Source: Campylobacter devanensis (GTDB taxonomy: Bacteria; Campylobacterota; Campylobacteria; Campylobacterales; Campylobacteraceae). Taken from it: a stretch of 64,000 nt of DNA. Below, one piece after another: positions 34,995-44,977 of the stretch. Made by a program: the position numbers and the translations under genes. The notes beneath the pieces were generated by a model. It saw nothing but the letters and a program-made list of their open reading frames with translations. It ran no database searches and was not told where the DNA came from. How positions within the stretch are numbered: the first letter of the stretch is position 1; each line of letters begins with the position of its first letter. The stretch spans positions 868,001-932,000 of the forward strand of contig NZ_CP018788.1 in assembly GCF_002139915.1 (NCBI RefSeq), given 5' to 3'.

Positions 34995-37019
34995 TTATAT
35001 AGTTATCTCTTTTATATCAGCGACTTTTAAAAATGCTTGATAAATTTGCCCAATTATGGATATGCGATTAGATTTGATCTTTGGATCATCGCTATTTATC
35101 ATTACATTATCAAAATAGCTATCAATATAAGGTTTTAGATCAAATAACGATAGTAAATATCCCTTTGTATCATTGATATCTAATTTTAATGAGTTAAATT
35201 TATTATACAATGCTCTTTCGCTCTCATGCTCCATTAAGCCCTCATCTACACTCTCAATCTTGCTATCTTTAATTATATTTGCTAGGCGCTTAAATGTGGA
35301 GAAATTATCTTTAAATTCGCTATCTTTGCTTATCTCATCTAAGGCAATTATAGCTAGATTTAGCCTTTTAATATCCCTTACACCACTATCTAGACACGCT
35401 TTTATCACAGATGGATTGGCATTATACATAGTGTATAATCTATCAGTTATAAATAGCTCCAAACTACCCAAATCAAATTTAGCATAATTTTGAGCTATTA
35501 GAGATAGAATTTTTTTGATATCAAACTCTATATTTAAATTCAAAACAATCCGTATAACCCCAGCTGCAGCTCGCCTTAGAGCGTATGGGTCTTTATTGCC
35601 TGTTGGGATTTTATTTATACTAAATAATCCCATTAGCGTATCAAGCTTAGATGATAGTGCCACCACGCTAGAAAAGTAGCTTTTCGGACACTCGCTACCC
35701 TCTTTATTAGGCAGGTATTGCTCTTTGATCGCTTCAATTACAAAGTGATTTTCTTTTCTATGCTTAGCGTAATAACTCCCCATAATCCCTTGTAAATCTG
35801 TAAATTCATATACCATTGAGGTAGCAAGATCAGCCTTGCTAAGCATAACAGCTCTATCAAGCTCATCTATAAACTCACCACCAAATTCATCTTTTAGCTC
35901 TTTTTCATAGATTTTAGCTAGCTCCCTAGCAATTTGGCGCTCCCTAATCTCTTTATCATACATTGAGCCAAGACCGGCTAAATAGGTGATATTTTTTAAT
36001 TTCGCTGAGCTAAACTCACTAGCTAGATCACTCTCCCAAAAGAACTTCGCATCACTTAGCCTAGCTCTTAGCACCTTTTCATTACCTTTGATTATCAAAT
36101 TCGAATCACTACTAATAGCATTGCTAACTACCACAAAATGATTACTTAATTTGCCATTTTGATCTCTTAGTGGGAAGTATCGTTGATTTTCTTTCATTGA
36201 AGTTACTATAACCTCACTAGGCACTTCTAAAAACTCTTTTTCAAAGCCACCAATAAGCGCAGTAGGCATCTCTGTAATAGCCACAACTTCATCTAATAAA
36301 TCCTCATCTAACTCGATTTTCAAACCGCTATTTTGCTCAATTTGCTTAAATTCATTTAGAATTTTTTCTCGCCTTTTATCAGCACTAAGGATAATCCCAT
36401 TACGCTCTAAAGCACTATAATACTCATCTATAGTAGCGAATTTTACCATCTCATAGCCGTAATTTCTATGCGGATAAAAGGCCATTTGCGACTTCACACC
36501 ATAAATCTCCATATCCACCAACTCATCATCCAAAACCGCTACAATAGATCTAATCGGACGGATAAACTCATACTTGCCATCTCCCCATCTCATAGATTTA
36601 CCAAAATTTAAAGATGATATAAACTTATTTATAACCTTATCAAGCAGATTTTTACTCAAATCCCCCTTAATCACGCTCTTATGATACAAAACCTCTTTAC
36701 CATTGATATTTTCAAATTTCAGCTCATCTAAGCTTATGCCACACTTTTTGGCAAATCCTATCGCCGCTGCGGACCAATTATGATCGCTGCTTAATGCTAC
36801 ATGCTTTGGTGCGCCGATACTCTCAACCACCTTATCACCAGCGAATTCATCCATATCACCATGCAATACAACTCTTCTAGGGGTATAATCAAGCTTAAAA
36901 TCACACTTAATATTATACTCATCTAACGCAGATTTAAATTTTGGCTCAATATTATTAAGCTCTTTTAAAAAAGGTATCGCAGGAAGCTCTTCTACTCCAA
37001 TCTCAATTAACATTTTCAT
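34995..37019 (-). CDS. glyS: Glycine--tRNA ligase beta subunit
   Basis: 674 residues from the ATG at 37019 (GGAGATAGCA before it; an in-frame ATG at 37031 lies in the upstream gene). It starts MLIEIGVEELPAIPF as GlyS does and keeps YTPRRVVL, MRWGDGKYEFIRPIRSIVAV, TEMPTALIGGFEKEFLEVP, MKENQRYFPL and GNKDPYALRRAAAG. The beta subunit binds tRNA-Gly in the alpha2-beta2 enzyme; the alpha gene glyQ is not in this window. The start overlaps the small membrane-protein gene. Confidence 0.96.
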   Translation of the reverse strand: MKMLIEIGVEELPAIPFLKELNNIEPKFKSALDEYNIKCDFKLDYTPRRVVLHGDMDEFAGDKVVESIGAPKHVALSSDHNWSAAAIGFAKKCGISLDELKFENINGKEVLYHKSVIKGDLSKNLLDKVINKFISSLNFGKSMRWGDGKYEFIRPIRSIVAVLDDELVDMEIYGVKSQMAFYPHRNYGYEMVKFATIDEYYSALERNGIILSADKRREKILNEFKQIEQNSGLKIELDEDLLDEVVAITEMPTALIGGFEKEFLEVPSEVIVTSMKENQRYFPLRDQNGKLSNHFVVVSNAISSDSNLIIKGNEKVLRARLSDAKFFWESDLASEFSSAKLKNITYLAGLGSMYDKEIRERQIARELAKIYEKELKDEFGGEFIDELDRAVMLSKADLATSMVYEFTDLQGIMGSYYAKHRKENHFVIEAIKEQYLPNKEGSECPKSYFSSVVALSSKLDTLMGLFSINKIPTGNKDPYALRRAAAGVIRIVLNLNIEFDIKKILSLIAQNYAKFDLGSLELFITDRLYTMYNANPSVIKACLDSGVRDIKRLNLAIIALDEISKDSEFKDNFSTFKRLANIIKDSKIESVDEGLMEHESERALYNKFNSLKLDINDTKGYLLSLFDLKPYIDSYFDNVMINSDDPKIKSNRISIIGQIYQAFLKVADIKEITI

Positions 37020-37194
37020 TGCTATCTCCATCTATATCTATTTTTTGCTTTTTATCCTTAGCGGCTTTTCTAGCAGCTGTTATCTCATCTCTAATTCTAT
37101 TTTTCTCCATCATTTGACGATTAAACCCAACGACAAGGACAAAAATAATAAACACAACAACAACCCAACCCATAAAAGTCAAAAATTCACTCAA
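37003..37194 (-). CDS. Small single-pass membrane protein (63 aa)
   Basis: 63 residues: a membrane helix (FMGWVVVVFIIFVLVVGF) followed by a charged cytoplasmic tail (RIRDEITAARKAAKDKKQK, DGDSNEN). It overlaps the exo/endonuclease gene by 8 bases upstream and glyS downstream, which supports a real coding gene in the operon. No known family comes to mind. Confidence 0.6.
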   Translation of the reverse strand: MSEFLTFMGWVVVVFIIFVLVVGFNRQMMEKNRIRDEITAARKAAKDKKQKIDIDGDSNENVN

Positions 37195-38476
37195 TTATCA
37201 ACTCCTTTTGCCCCTTATAACTCCACACAATAGCCTTTTTAATAGAGATTTTACCATCTTTTATCGCCCTATTTGGTGAGTAAATTTTAAATTTAGTATT
37301 AGAAATATTAGCAAATCCACCCTTAATATCTAAGACAATATCCCCAATCACATCGCCGCTTGTAGCCATATCTATATCATTTATATCCATCATATACCTG
37401 CTCTCATCACCCTTAAAATCGCTATCTAAGCTTACATATGAGATACTACTAATTTGCATATTACCCTTATAATTTTCAATCTTATTTGCCACCGCATCAA
37501 CTCTCATACCAATACCAAGAGATGGATTTTTCTCATAGATATAAATTCCACGCCGACTCTCATCAGCTAATATATATCCATTTTTATCCTTATATATCAC
37601 CACGCCTGATATCTTGGCTCTTTGATTAGATGATTTAAGCTCATTAATTGATAAAGTTGGCAACTCTTTAGAGCTATTTTTCGTAGTTATCGTAGCATAT
37701 ATAGGGTAGTGATCAGAATAACTATCATCCATAAAATTTGCTTTGAAAATACCAAAACTTCCATCTTTATAACTCAAATTCCCACTCATCAAATCACTAC
37801 TTAATATTATATGATCAATTGCGCTTTTGCCATTTTTATAGCTACTTCTTTGACTAGCCGAGACAAACTCCCATAAATTCGTCCATCCATCAATATCATT
37901 AAGCAAAAATTTATATCCATAATTGCTATTTAAATCGCCTAAAATCACCCCATTTTGACTATTTTTAATAGCTTTTTTCATTGTATCAGCGGCGGCGATT
38001 CTGCTTTTAAGTGGATTTTTAGCCGCTGGGAAGTGAGCTACAAAAAACTCAATATCATAACCATCAAATTCCACCCTACTCATCAAAATCGGCCTAGTTT
38101 TGACATTTGGCACAAGATAAACTCTACTATCACTAATCTTATATCTACTAAGCAGCCCAAGTCCAACTGGCGCACCCTTTGTAGTAGCAAATTTATAATA
38201 TCTATATCCGCTCAAATCAGCTAGCGCCTTCATCACATTTTGATTTTCAATCTCATTTAATGCCACCACATCGGCATCTAAATGCTTTAAAACTCTAGCG
38301 ATTTTTTGTAGTTTTTGCTGATATTTTGCCTCGTTCCATCTATTTGATTTAAACTCACTATATTCACTACCACTAATCCTATCATCAAAGAGATTTTCGA
38401 CATTATATGTAGCGATCTTTAATTCTGATGAAAAAAGCAACCCAAAAAACAAAATAATAGAGATTAAAATTCGCAT
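37187..38476 (-). CDS. Secreted endonuclease/exonuclease/phosphatase-family protein
   Basis: 429 residues. A signal peptide (MRILISIILFFGLLFSS) leads to an EEP nuclease domain: TYNVENLFDD, VVALNEIEN (metal Glu), VGLGLLSRYKI, ILGDLNSNYG, and SDHYPIYATI (catalytic Asp-His). A C-terminal OB-like segment follows (about 275-370, LSINELKSSNQRAKISGVVI), as in extracellular nucleases of the YhcR type. It probably degrades nucleic acid outside the cytoplasm. It overlaps trmL by 13 bases. Confidence 0.8.
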   Translation of the reverse strand: MRILISIILFFGLLFSSELKIATYNVENLFDDRISGSEYSEFKSNRWNEAKYQQKLQKIARVLKHLDADVVALNEIENQNVMKALADLSGYRYYKFATTKGAPVGLGLLSRYKISDSRVYLVPNVKTRPILMSRVEFDGYDIEFFVAHFPAAKNPLKSRIAAADTMKKAIKNSQNGVILGDLNSNYGYKFLLNDIDGWTNLWEFVSASQRSSYKNGKSAIDHIILSSDLMSGNLSYKDGSFGIFKANFMDDSYSDHYPIYATITTKNSSKELPTLSINELKSSNQRAKISGVVIYKDKNGYILADESRRGIYIYEKNPSLGIGMRVDAVANKIENYKGNMQISSISYVSLDSDFKGDESRYMMDINDIDMATSGDVIGDIVLDIKGGFANISNTKFKIYSPNRAIKDGKISIKKAIVWSYKGQKELIIE

Positions 38477-38952
38477 ACCATATCCCTAAAATCAAATTTA
38501 TCTATATTTTGGCGGATAGCTTCATAGGTGATAATCCCAACACTAGTGGCTAAATTCAAGCTCCTACCTTGACTAGTCATAGGTATAGTGATACAATTAT
38601 CTCTATTTAATCGCATTAAATCAAGTGGCAATCCACAATCCTCACCACCAAAAAACAGATAATCCCCCGGCTTAAACTCAGCTTCAAAATATAGCTTATT
38701 ACACTTAGTAGTCGCAAAGAAAAATCTATCTTTAAATTCCAAATTTGCTTCTAAAAAACTATCCAAACTCTCCCAAATCACAGGATTTAAGCTCGCCCAA
38801 TAATCCAACCCCGCACGCCTTAAATGCTTATCATCAATCTCAAATCCCAAAGGCTTAACTAAGTGTAATTTAGCTCCACAATTAACACACATTCTACCGA
38901 TACTTCCGGTATTTGTGTGAATTTTAGGATTTACAAGCACGATATTAAACAT
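38464..38952 (-). CDS. trmL: tRNA (cytidine/uridine-34 2'-O-)methyltransferase TrmL
   Basis: 162 residues, the length of minimal SPOUT enzymes. Marks: LVNPKIHTNTGSIGRMCVNC at the N-terminus, LFFGGEDCGLP in the middle and the C-terminal knot IPMTSQGRSLNLATSVGII. It methylates the wobble ribose of tRNA-Leu isoacceptors in E. coli. It overlaps purU by one base (TAATG type) and lies in a run of RNA- and DNA-processing genes. Confidence 0.9.
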   Translation of the reverse strand: MFNIVLVNPKIHTNTGSIGRMCVNCGAKLHLVKPLGFEIDDKHLRRAGLDYWASLNPVIWESLDSFLEANLEFKDRFFFATTKCNKLYFEAEFKPGDYLFFGGEDCGLPLDLMRLNRDNCITIPMTSQGRSLNLATSVGIITYEAIRQNIDKFDFRDMVCEF

Positions 38953-39782
38953 TAAAATATCACCGTTTTATTATCATAAACAAAAACTCTCTCATCAAAA
39001 ACTAGCTCCAAAGCATTGCTAAGCACCACTTTTTCGACATCTCTACCAGCTTTTTGCATATCTTTCCAATTCATCTCGTGATTTACCCTTATTACATCTT
39101 GAGTGATGATTGGCCCTTCATCCAAATCATCAGTAACAAAATGCGCTGTGGCTCCGATAATCTTCACACCACGCTCATAAGCTTGTTTATACGGATTTGC
39201 ACCTATAAAAGCTGGCAAAAATGAGTGATGAATATTGATAATCTTTTTTGGATATCGCTTGACAAAATCAGGGCTTAAAATTCTCATATATTTTGCCAAA
39301 ACCATATAATCAAATTTATATTTTTCTAACTCTTTTAAGACCAATTTTTCATGCTCAACCCTATCTAGTCCATCAGTACTAATACAGGTAAATGGGATGT
39401 CAAATTTATCACTCAATGGACGCAAGGTATCGTGATTGGCTATGATAGCTAAGATATTTGCGTTTAGATCCTTGCTACTATGTTTAATAAGCAGATCACC
39501 TAAGCAGTGATTCTCTTTTGTTGCTAGGATTACTATATCTTTTTTCTTTATGGATTCAAAAAATATTACACTATCACTTGGCAAATAGGCACTTAGAGTA
39601 TTTTGAAACTCAATTGTATTTACCTGTCCTACAACCACCGCACGCATATAAAATCTACTATTTTCATGATCTACAAACTCACTAGTGCTAACATAGTTTA
39701 ATCCATGCTTAAATACAATCTCGCTAACTCTTAATATAAGCCCTTTTTCATCATTACAATCAATCTTTAAAATATAATCCAC
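38952..39782 (-). CDS. purU: Formyltetrahydrofolate deformylase PurU
   Basis: 276 residues from the GTG at 39782, chosen because GGAGATA lies just before it and the ACT domain begins right there (ILKIDCNDEKGLILRVSEIV); an ATG at 39824 would add 14 residues without family likeness. The C-terminal part is the formyl-transferase fold: INIHHSFLPAFIGANPYKQA and DDLDEGPII. It hydrolyses 10-formyl-THF to formate and THF, balancing one-carbon pools. Confidence 0.9.
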   Translation of the reverse strand: MDYILKIDCNDEKGLILRVSEIVFKHGLNYVSTSEFVDHENSRFYMRAVVVGQVNTIEFQNTLSAYLPSDSVIFFESIKKKDIVILATKENHCLGDLLIKHSSKDLNANILAIIANHDTLRPLSDKFDIPFTCISTDGLDRVEHEKLVLKELEKYKFDYMVLAKYMRILSPDFVKRYPKKIINIHHSFLPAFIGANPYKQAYERGVKIIGATAHFVTDDLDEGPIITQDVIRVNHEMNWKDMQKAGRDVEKVVLSNALELVFDERVFVYDNKTVIF

Positions 39783-39875
39783 TCTATCTCCAAAAATTTT
39801 AGAAAAATTCTGCCAATTATACAATTTTGTTGCTAAAAATTAGCCAAATTCACTACTTTGATTATATTAAAAAAT

Positions 39876-40742
39876 TTAATTATTTTTCACAATTTTAGCT
39901 AAGAAAAATGCATCCATATCACAATCTGGCAAAATCCTAAGCCCAAATTCGCTCACAATCTCGCTTTTTAAACCAAAGCTAATAGGCTGGATATTAATAT
40001 CAAATTTAGATCTCAAGGCATTTTGAATCACCTCTTCATTCTCGCACTCAAAGAATGTACAAGTGCTATAAACCACGCACCCGCCTGGCTTTAAAGCACT
40101 TAACGCTGAGTTTAAAAGCTGTTTTTGTAGCTTTGAGAGAGATTTTATCTCTTTGGCTGATTTTTCTACAAATCCATCACCAAAATGAGAGTAGCTAGAG
40201 CATGGCGCATCAAGCAAAATCTTATCAAATCTACCCACACAGCTCCTTGAAATGCTCCTTGCGTCTTTATTGTAGGTTCTCACCCACTCACAACCATATT
40301 TATTTAAATTTGCTTTTAAGGTATAAAATCTCTTGCTATCGCTCTCCATCACCGCCAAATCCGCCCCATATCCCATCATATTTGCTAGCGCAATGCTCTT
40401 TCCGCCTGGGCTAGCACACATATCTAAAACGATATCATTTTTAGCTGGATTTAGAGCTAAAACTGCTAGATAGCTACTTGGATTTTGGATATATATCGCT
40501 CCTTTGTTAAATAACTCAGAGTGAGTCAAAATCTCTTTAAATTCAGCCTTGCATAGATAAAAATTTGGCAAAATCTCCCTAAATTCAACCCCTAAATCAT
40601 CCAAATTTGAGATAATATAATCCTTATCAAATTTCAGCAAATTTAGATAAAACCCAACGCTTTTAGGCTCAAAAAAGCTATCCCAAACCCTTTGAAAATC
40701 AGCCTTATTTAAACTAGATTTTAGATAATCTTTAAAATTCAT
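39876..40742 (-). CDS. RNA m5C methyltransferase (RsmB/NOP2/Sun family)
   Basis: 288 residues. SAM site DMCASPGGKSIALANMM, LLDAPCSSYSHFGDG with the first catalytic Cys (PCS) and VVYSTCTFFECENEEVI with the second (TC motif), so the enzyme should be active. There is no N-terminal NusB-like domain as in full RsmB. Position 41 residues before ruvX matches the Cj0636-Cj0635 pair. It overlaps ruvX by 4 bases. Target (rRNA or tRNA) unknown. Confidence 0.85.
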   Translation of the reverse strand: MNFKDYLKSSLNKADFQRVWDSFFEPKSVGFYLNLLKFDKDYIISNLDDLGVEFREILPNFYLCKAEFKEILTHSELFNKGAIYIQNPSSYLAVLALNPAKNDIVLDMCASPGGKSIALANMMGYGADLAVMESDSKRFYTLKANLNKYGCEWVRTYNKDARSISRSCVGRFDKILLDAPCSSYSHFGDGFVEKSAKEIKSLSKLQKQLLNSALSALKPGGCVVYSTCTFFECENEEVIQNALRSKFDINIQPISFGLKSEIVSEFGLRILPDCDMDAFFLAKIVKNN

Positions 40743-41110
40743 CTTTTTAAAAATCTCTCCAAAATTATCATCGCCGCTACGCTATCGAATTTGCCATCTC
40801 GCCTATCTCCTACTAGCTCGCTAGCTTCAACGCTACTATAAGATTCATCTTGATAATATATCTCTCCATCGAAATTTAAAAGAGATATAAAGTGAGTAAT
40901 CCTACGCTCCATCTCATCTTGGCAGCTGCCACCCTTTGGCAAGCCTACAACCAAGATTTTGGCTCCATTATCCCTTAGCATATTATCAAGATCTCTTGCG
41001 GCTTGATTGCGATTTTTACGCAAGATTGGTATGGTTGGGATAGCGATTTTGCCATCTGGGCTTATAGCTACGCCAATTCTTTTAAGCCCTATATCAACCC
41101 CAACTATCAT
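40739..41110 (-). CDS. ruvX: Putative pre-16S rRNA nuclease / Holliday-junction resolvase-like YqgF (RuvX)
   Basis: 123 residues with the RNase H-like Asp in VGVDIGLKRIGVAISPDG, VVGLPKGG in the middle and YYQDESYSSVEASEL at the third acidic site. YqgF matures the 5' end of 16S rRNA and has been linked to recombination. Four-base overlaps with both neighbours fix it inside the operon. Confidence 0.9.
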   Translation of the reverse strand: MIVGVDIGLKRIGVAISPDGKIAIPTIPILRKNRNQAARDLDNMLRDNGAKILVVGLPKGGSCQDEMERRITHFISLLNFDGEIYYQDESYSSVEASELVGDRRDGKFDSVAAMIILERFLKR

Positions 41111-41871
41111 AAAATTCTCACATAAATTCCATCAATAGCGATTTTGCCATCTAGCTCATAATCATAGATAATATCTCCAAATTTAGAATAACACTCATCA
41201 AAATTTGAATTTTGTTTGATAAATTCAATGATCTCATCGCTATTTTGATCATAATTTTTCAGCCCAAATTTCATAGCAAATTTATCAAAATCAGTAATAA
41301 TCTGCGCTTTGCCACTTGCTAATAACTCATTAGTCCCACTACTCTCACCAAGTCTTTGAGGCAATACATAGAGCGGAATTCCAAATTTAATAGCCGCCTT
41401 AGCACTACTCATAGAGCCACTTTTAATATCAGCTTGAGCTACTACAACTGCGTCGCTTAGGGCTACCGTGATTAAATTTCGCTCCAAAAATTGCCACCCC
41501 TTTGCTACGATACCTGGCTCATATGAGCTTAATGCTAATGAGTTTTGATAGATATCTTTTATCATTTTGGCATTTTGTAATGGATAAATTTGATCTAATC
41601 CATTGCCAAAAACCGCAATTGTATGCGGATACGCACCAGTGTGAGCATGGATATCTACGCCAATTGCCGCACCGCTAACTACACAAACTCCATATTTTTT
41701 TAGCGTTGAAGCGAGATTTAGGGTCATATTTTTGGTATAAGATGAGCATTTTCTTGAGCCGACAATTGCTACTTTTGGACGATCTAAAAGAGTTAAATCT
41801 CCCTTATAATACAATTTATCTGGAGAATTTTTAAAGTTTTTATTAAGGCGTAATTCAGTTATAAAGTTCAT
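41107..41871 (-). CDS. dprA: DNA processing protein DprA
   Basis: 254 residues, the Rossmann core of DprA without the N-terminal SAM-like or C-terminal winged-helix parts found in longer homologs. Marks: VAIVGSRKCSSY, VVSGAAIGVDIHAH, IAVFGNGLDQIYP, NLITVALSDAVVVAQADIKS. DprA loads RecA on incoming single-stranded DNA in natural transformation, so it could work with the pseudopilin genes at 1.3-3.2 kb. Its start overlaps the DUF610 gene by 17 bases. Confidence 0.92.
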   Translation of the reverse strand: MNFITELRLNKNFKNSPDKLYYKGDLTLLDRPKVAIVGSRKCSSYTKNMTLNLASTLKKYGVCVVSGAAIGVDIHAHTGAYPHTIAVFGNGLDQIYPLQNAKMIKDIYQNSLALSSYEPGIVAKGWQFLERNLITVALSDAVVVAQADIKSGSMSSAKAAIKFGIPLYVLPQRLGESSGTNELLASGKAQIITDFDKFAMKFGLKNYDQNSDEIIEFIKQNSNFDECYSKFGDIIYDYELDGKIAIDGIYVRIL

Positions 41872-43000
41872 ATAAATCCTTTACGAATACCAACTCAACC
41901 TCGTTTTTTAACTCATTTTTCATTACTTCTAAGGCTTTAAATGTTTGCGAATATGGATGACCAATAGCAATAGCTTGACCACTAATTTTAGCGATTTTTA
42001 TAGCTCGGCGAATCTGATTGATAATTGCTTTCTCATCTTTACTATTATCGATAAAAACATCACGTTTTAAATATTTATTTCCAAATTCTTTACTTAAAAT
42101 TCCAGCCTTAGATTCCTTAGTAGTATAGCTATCTATAAATATCATTTTATATGTTTTAAGTGAATTAAAAAGTATTTTCATAGAGCTATAATCGCTAGTA
42201 AATTTACTACCAGTATGATTATTTATATAAATTGCATTTGGAAAATCACTACGAATTTTGGCAATTTGCTTATTAATTTTTTCGATACTATCGCCAACTT
42301 TTAGAGTATTTTTTTCTTCGTATGGATAGTTTATCGCCTCAAGTGGTAGGTGAATCATATAAAATTTAAACTCACGTGATACACTGATGGTTTGAGGATA
42401 GTTTTGGCTTATTGGAAATATTGATGGAGTAATATTTAATCCAAGAGATTTTATCTTTTTAGCATGATAAAATGTAGAGATATCATCAATTATTATAGCC
42501 AATTTTGGTTTATTAGATTTTGGTTTATTAGTTGGCTTTGGTTTTATTTTCGTATTTTCACTAGAATTTATGACTAATTTTTGACTTGGATTTGCTTTTA
42601 AATTTAGAGTAGAATTTAGATCTTTACTATTATTTATTGTTGAATTAGTATCATTGTTAATTACTTCATCAACTCTTTTAATCTCAACAAACTCACCATC
42701 AAATTCATCGCCATCTAACCTAGTAAAATTTGGAGTTGGCAACATTTGTATTTTAACTTCATCAGTGATATTTAGCTCTAAATTTCTAGGTACATCAAAT
42801 ATGGTAAAATCCTGTCTTCTACTCTCAAAATATCTATCTATATTCTCTATTATACGTGTTTGATTATGAGCTTTAGAAGGATTTTTATAGTTACTAGCAA
42901 TTGTATAAATAGCCATAGCAACTACTAAAATGCAGAGCAAAATACCAACATATAAAAGCGCCCTACTTCTTTGGGCGCTATTTTTTTTATCTTGTTCCAA
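41855..43000 (-). CDS. Divergent polysaccharide deacetylase (DUF610/YibQ-like)
   Basis: 381 residues. One N-terminal membrane helix (LLYVGILLCILVVAMAIYTI) is followed by a long Asn/Ser/Lys-rich linker (about 60-165, with KPKPTNKPKSNKPKL) and a C-terminal NodB-like fold: LAIIIDDIS, INNHTGSKFTSD and AIAIGHPY. The divergent deacetylases keep the Asp-His pair but their substrate is unknown; a periplasmic cell-wall role is likely. Same order as Cj0633 between ilvC and dprA. Confidence 0.82.
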   Translation of the reverse strand: MEQDKKNSAQRSRALLYVGILLCILVVAMAIYTIASNYKNPSKAHNQTRIIENIDRYFESRRQDFTIFDVPRNLELNITDEVKIQMLPTPNFTRLDGDEFDGEFVEIKRVDEVINNDTNSTINNSKDLNSTLNLKANPSQKLVINSSENTKIKPKPTNKPKSNKPKLAIIIDDISTFYHAKKIKSLGLNITPSIFPISQNYPQTISVSREFKFYMIHLPLEAINYPYEEKNTLKVGDSIEKINKQIAKIRSDFPNAIYINNHTGSKFTSDYSSMKILFNSLKTYKMIFIDSYTTKESKAGILSKEFGNKYLKRDVFIDNSKDEKAIINQIRRAIKIAKISGQAIAIGHPYSQTFKALEVMKNELKNEVELVFVKDLYELYN

Positions 43001-44074
<1,074 letters not shown>

Positions 44075-44164
44075 TTAAATTTGACAAAATTTCAAAAAAA
44101 TTATCAAAAATTTAACTTCAATGTAGTAAAATTACTCAAATCAATCAAAAACACGAGAAATATA

Positions 44165-44977
44165 ATGAACGATGCAATCTATAAGAGTATAAAATCTCTA
44201 CCACCACTTGATGAGACAATTATGAAAATTCAGCAAATTTGTAGCAGCGAAGATAGTGATATTGCTGAGTTAATTAGCGTAATCCACCAAGATCCAATGT
44301 TAACAGCAAATATTTTACGCTCAGCAAATAGTCCATTATATGGGTTTAGCAGGGAAATTGCTGATATAAATAGAGCTGTAGCACTATTTGGAATGGCAAC
44401 TATTAGAGGTTTTGCTCTAGCTGGCACAATTAGTAAAAGCTTTAAGATAAATCTAGAACCATATGGAATATCTAGTGCTAAATTTATGGATTTGGCAATA
44501 TTGCAAAACGCTTTAGCATTTCACTGGTGTAGCAAGATAAATCGTGAACTTTTAAACATTATTTCACCAGCTAGTTTTATGATGGATATAGGCAAGATTA
44601 TAATTGCTAAAGAGTTAATTGATTCTAAAAAATCTACCAAATTTAAAGATAAATTACAAAACATCTCCACAACAAACGAACTATCTAAACTTGAGATAGA
44701 TATGGTAGGTATCTCAAGTCAGATGGTTACAGCTCAAATCTTTAAAAACTGGAATCTAGAACCTGAGATTGCAGAAGTTATAAAATACTCTTTAAACCCA
44801 ATTGATGCCCCAGAAAATCTTAAAAAGCACTGCTATATCTTAAGCGTGATAAGTAATAGCATAAATGTATTTGGCACACTCTTACCAGACCAGATAAATA
44901 GTACTATTGAGCTTTTAAAACTCTATAATTTAGATGCTCAACTATTTTTCAGTGCTATTGAAAAAGTACAACATTGA
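44165..44977 (+). CDS. HDOD-domain protein
   Basis: 270 residues from the ATG at 44165; an ORF reading upstream to 44081 looks like promoter DNA. The HDOD domain spans most of it: SLPPLDETIMKIQQICSSED, VIHQDPMLTANILRSANSPL, INRAVALFGMATIRGFALAG. HDOD proteins are regulatory relatives of HD phosphohydrolases; in C. jejuni one (Cj0248) affects motility. It is followed by rnr with a 4-base overlap (TTGA). Confidence 0.82.
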   Translation: MNDAIYKSIKSLPPLDETIMKIQQICSSEDSDIAELISVIHQDPMLTANILRSANSPLYGFSREIADINRAVALFGMATIRGFALAGTISKSFKINLEPYGISSAKFMDLAILQNALAFHWCSKINRELLNIISPASFMMDIGKIIIAKELIDSKKSTKFKDKLQNISTTNELSKLEIDMVGISSQMVTAQIFKNWNLEPEIAEVIKYSLNPIDAPENLKKHCYILSVISNSINVFGTLLPDQINSTIELLKLYNLDAQLFFSAIEKVQH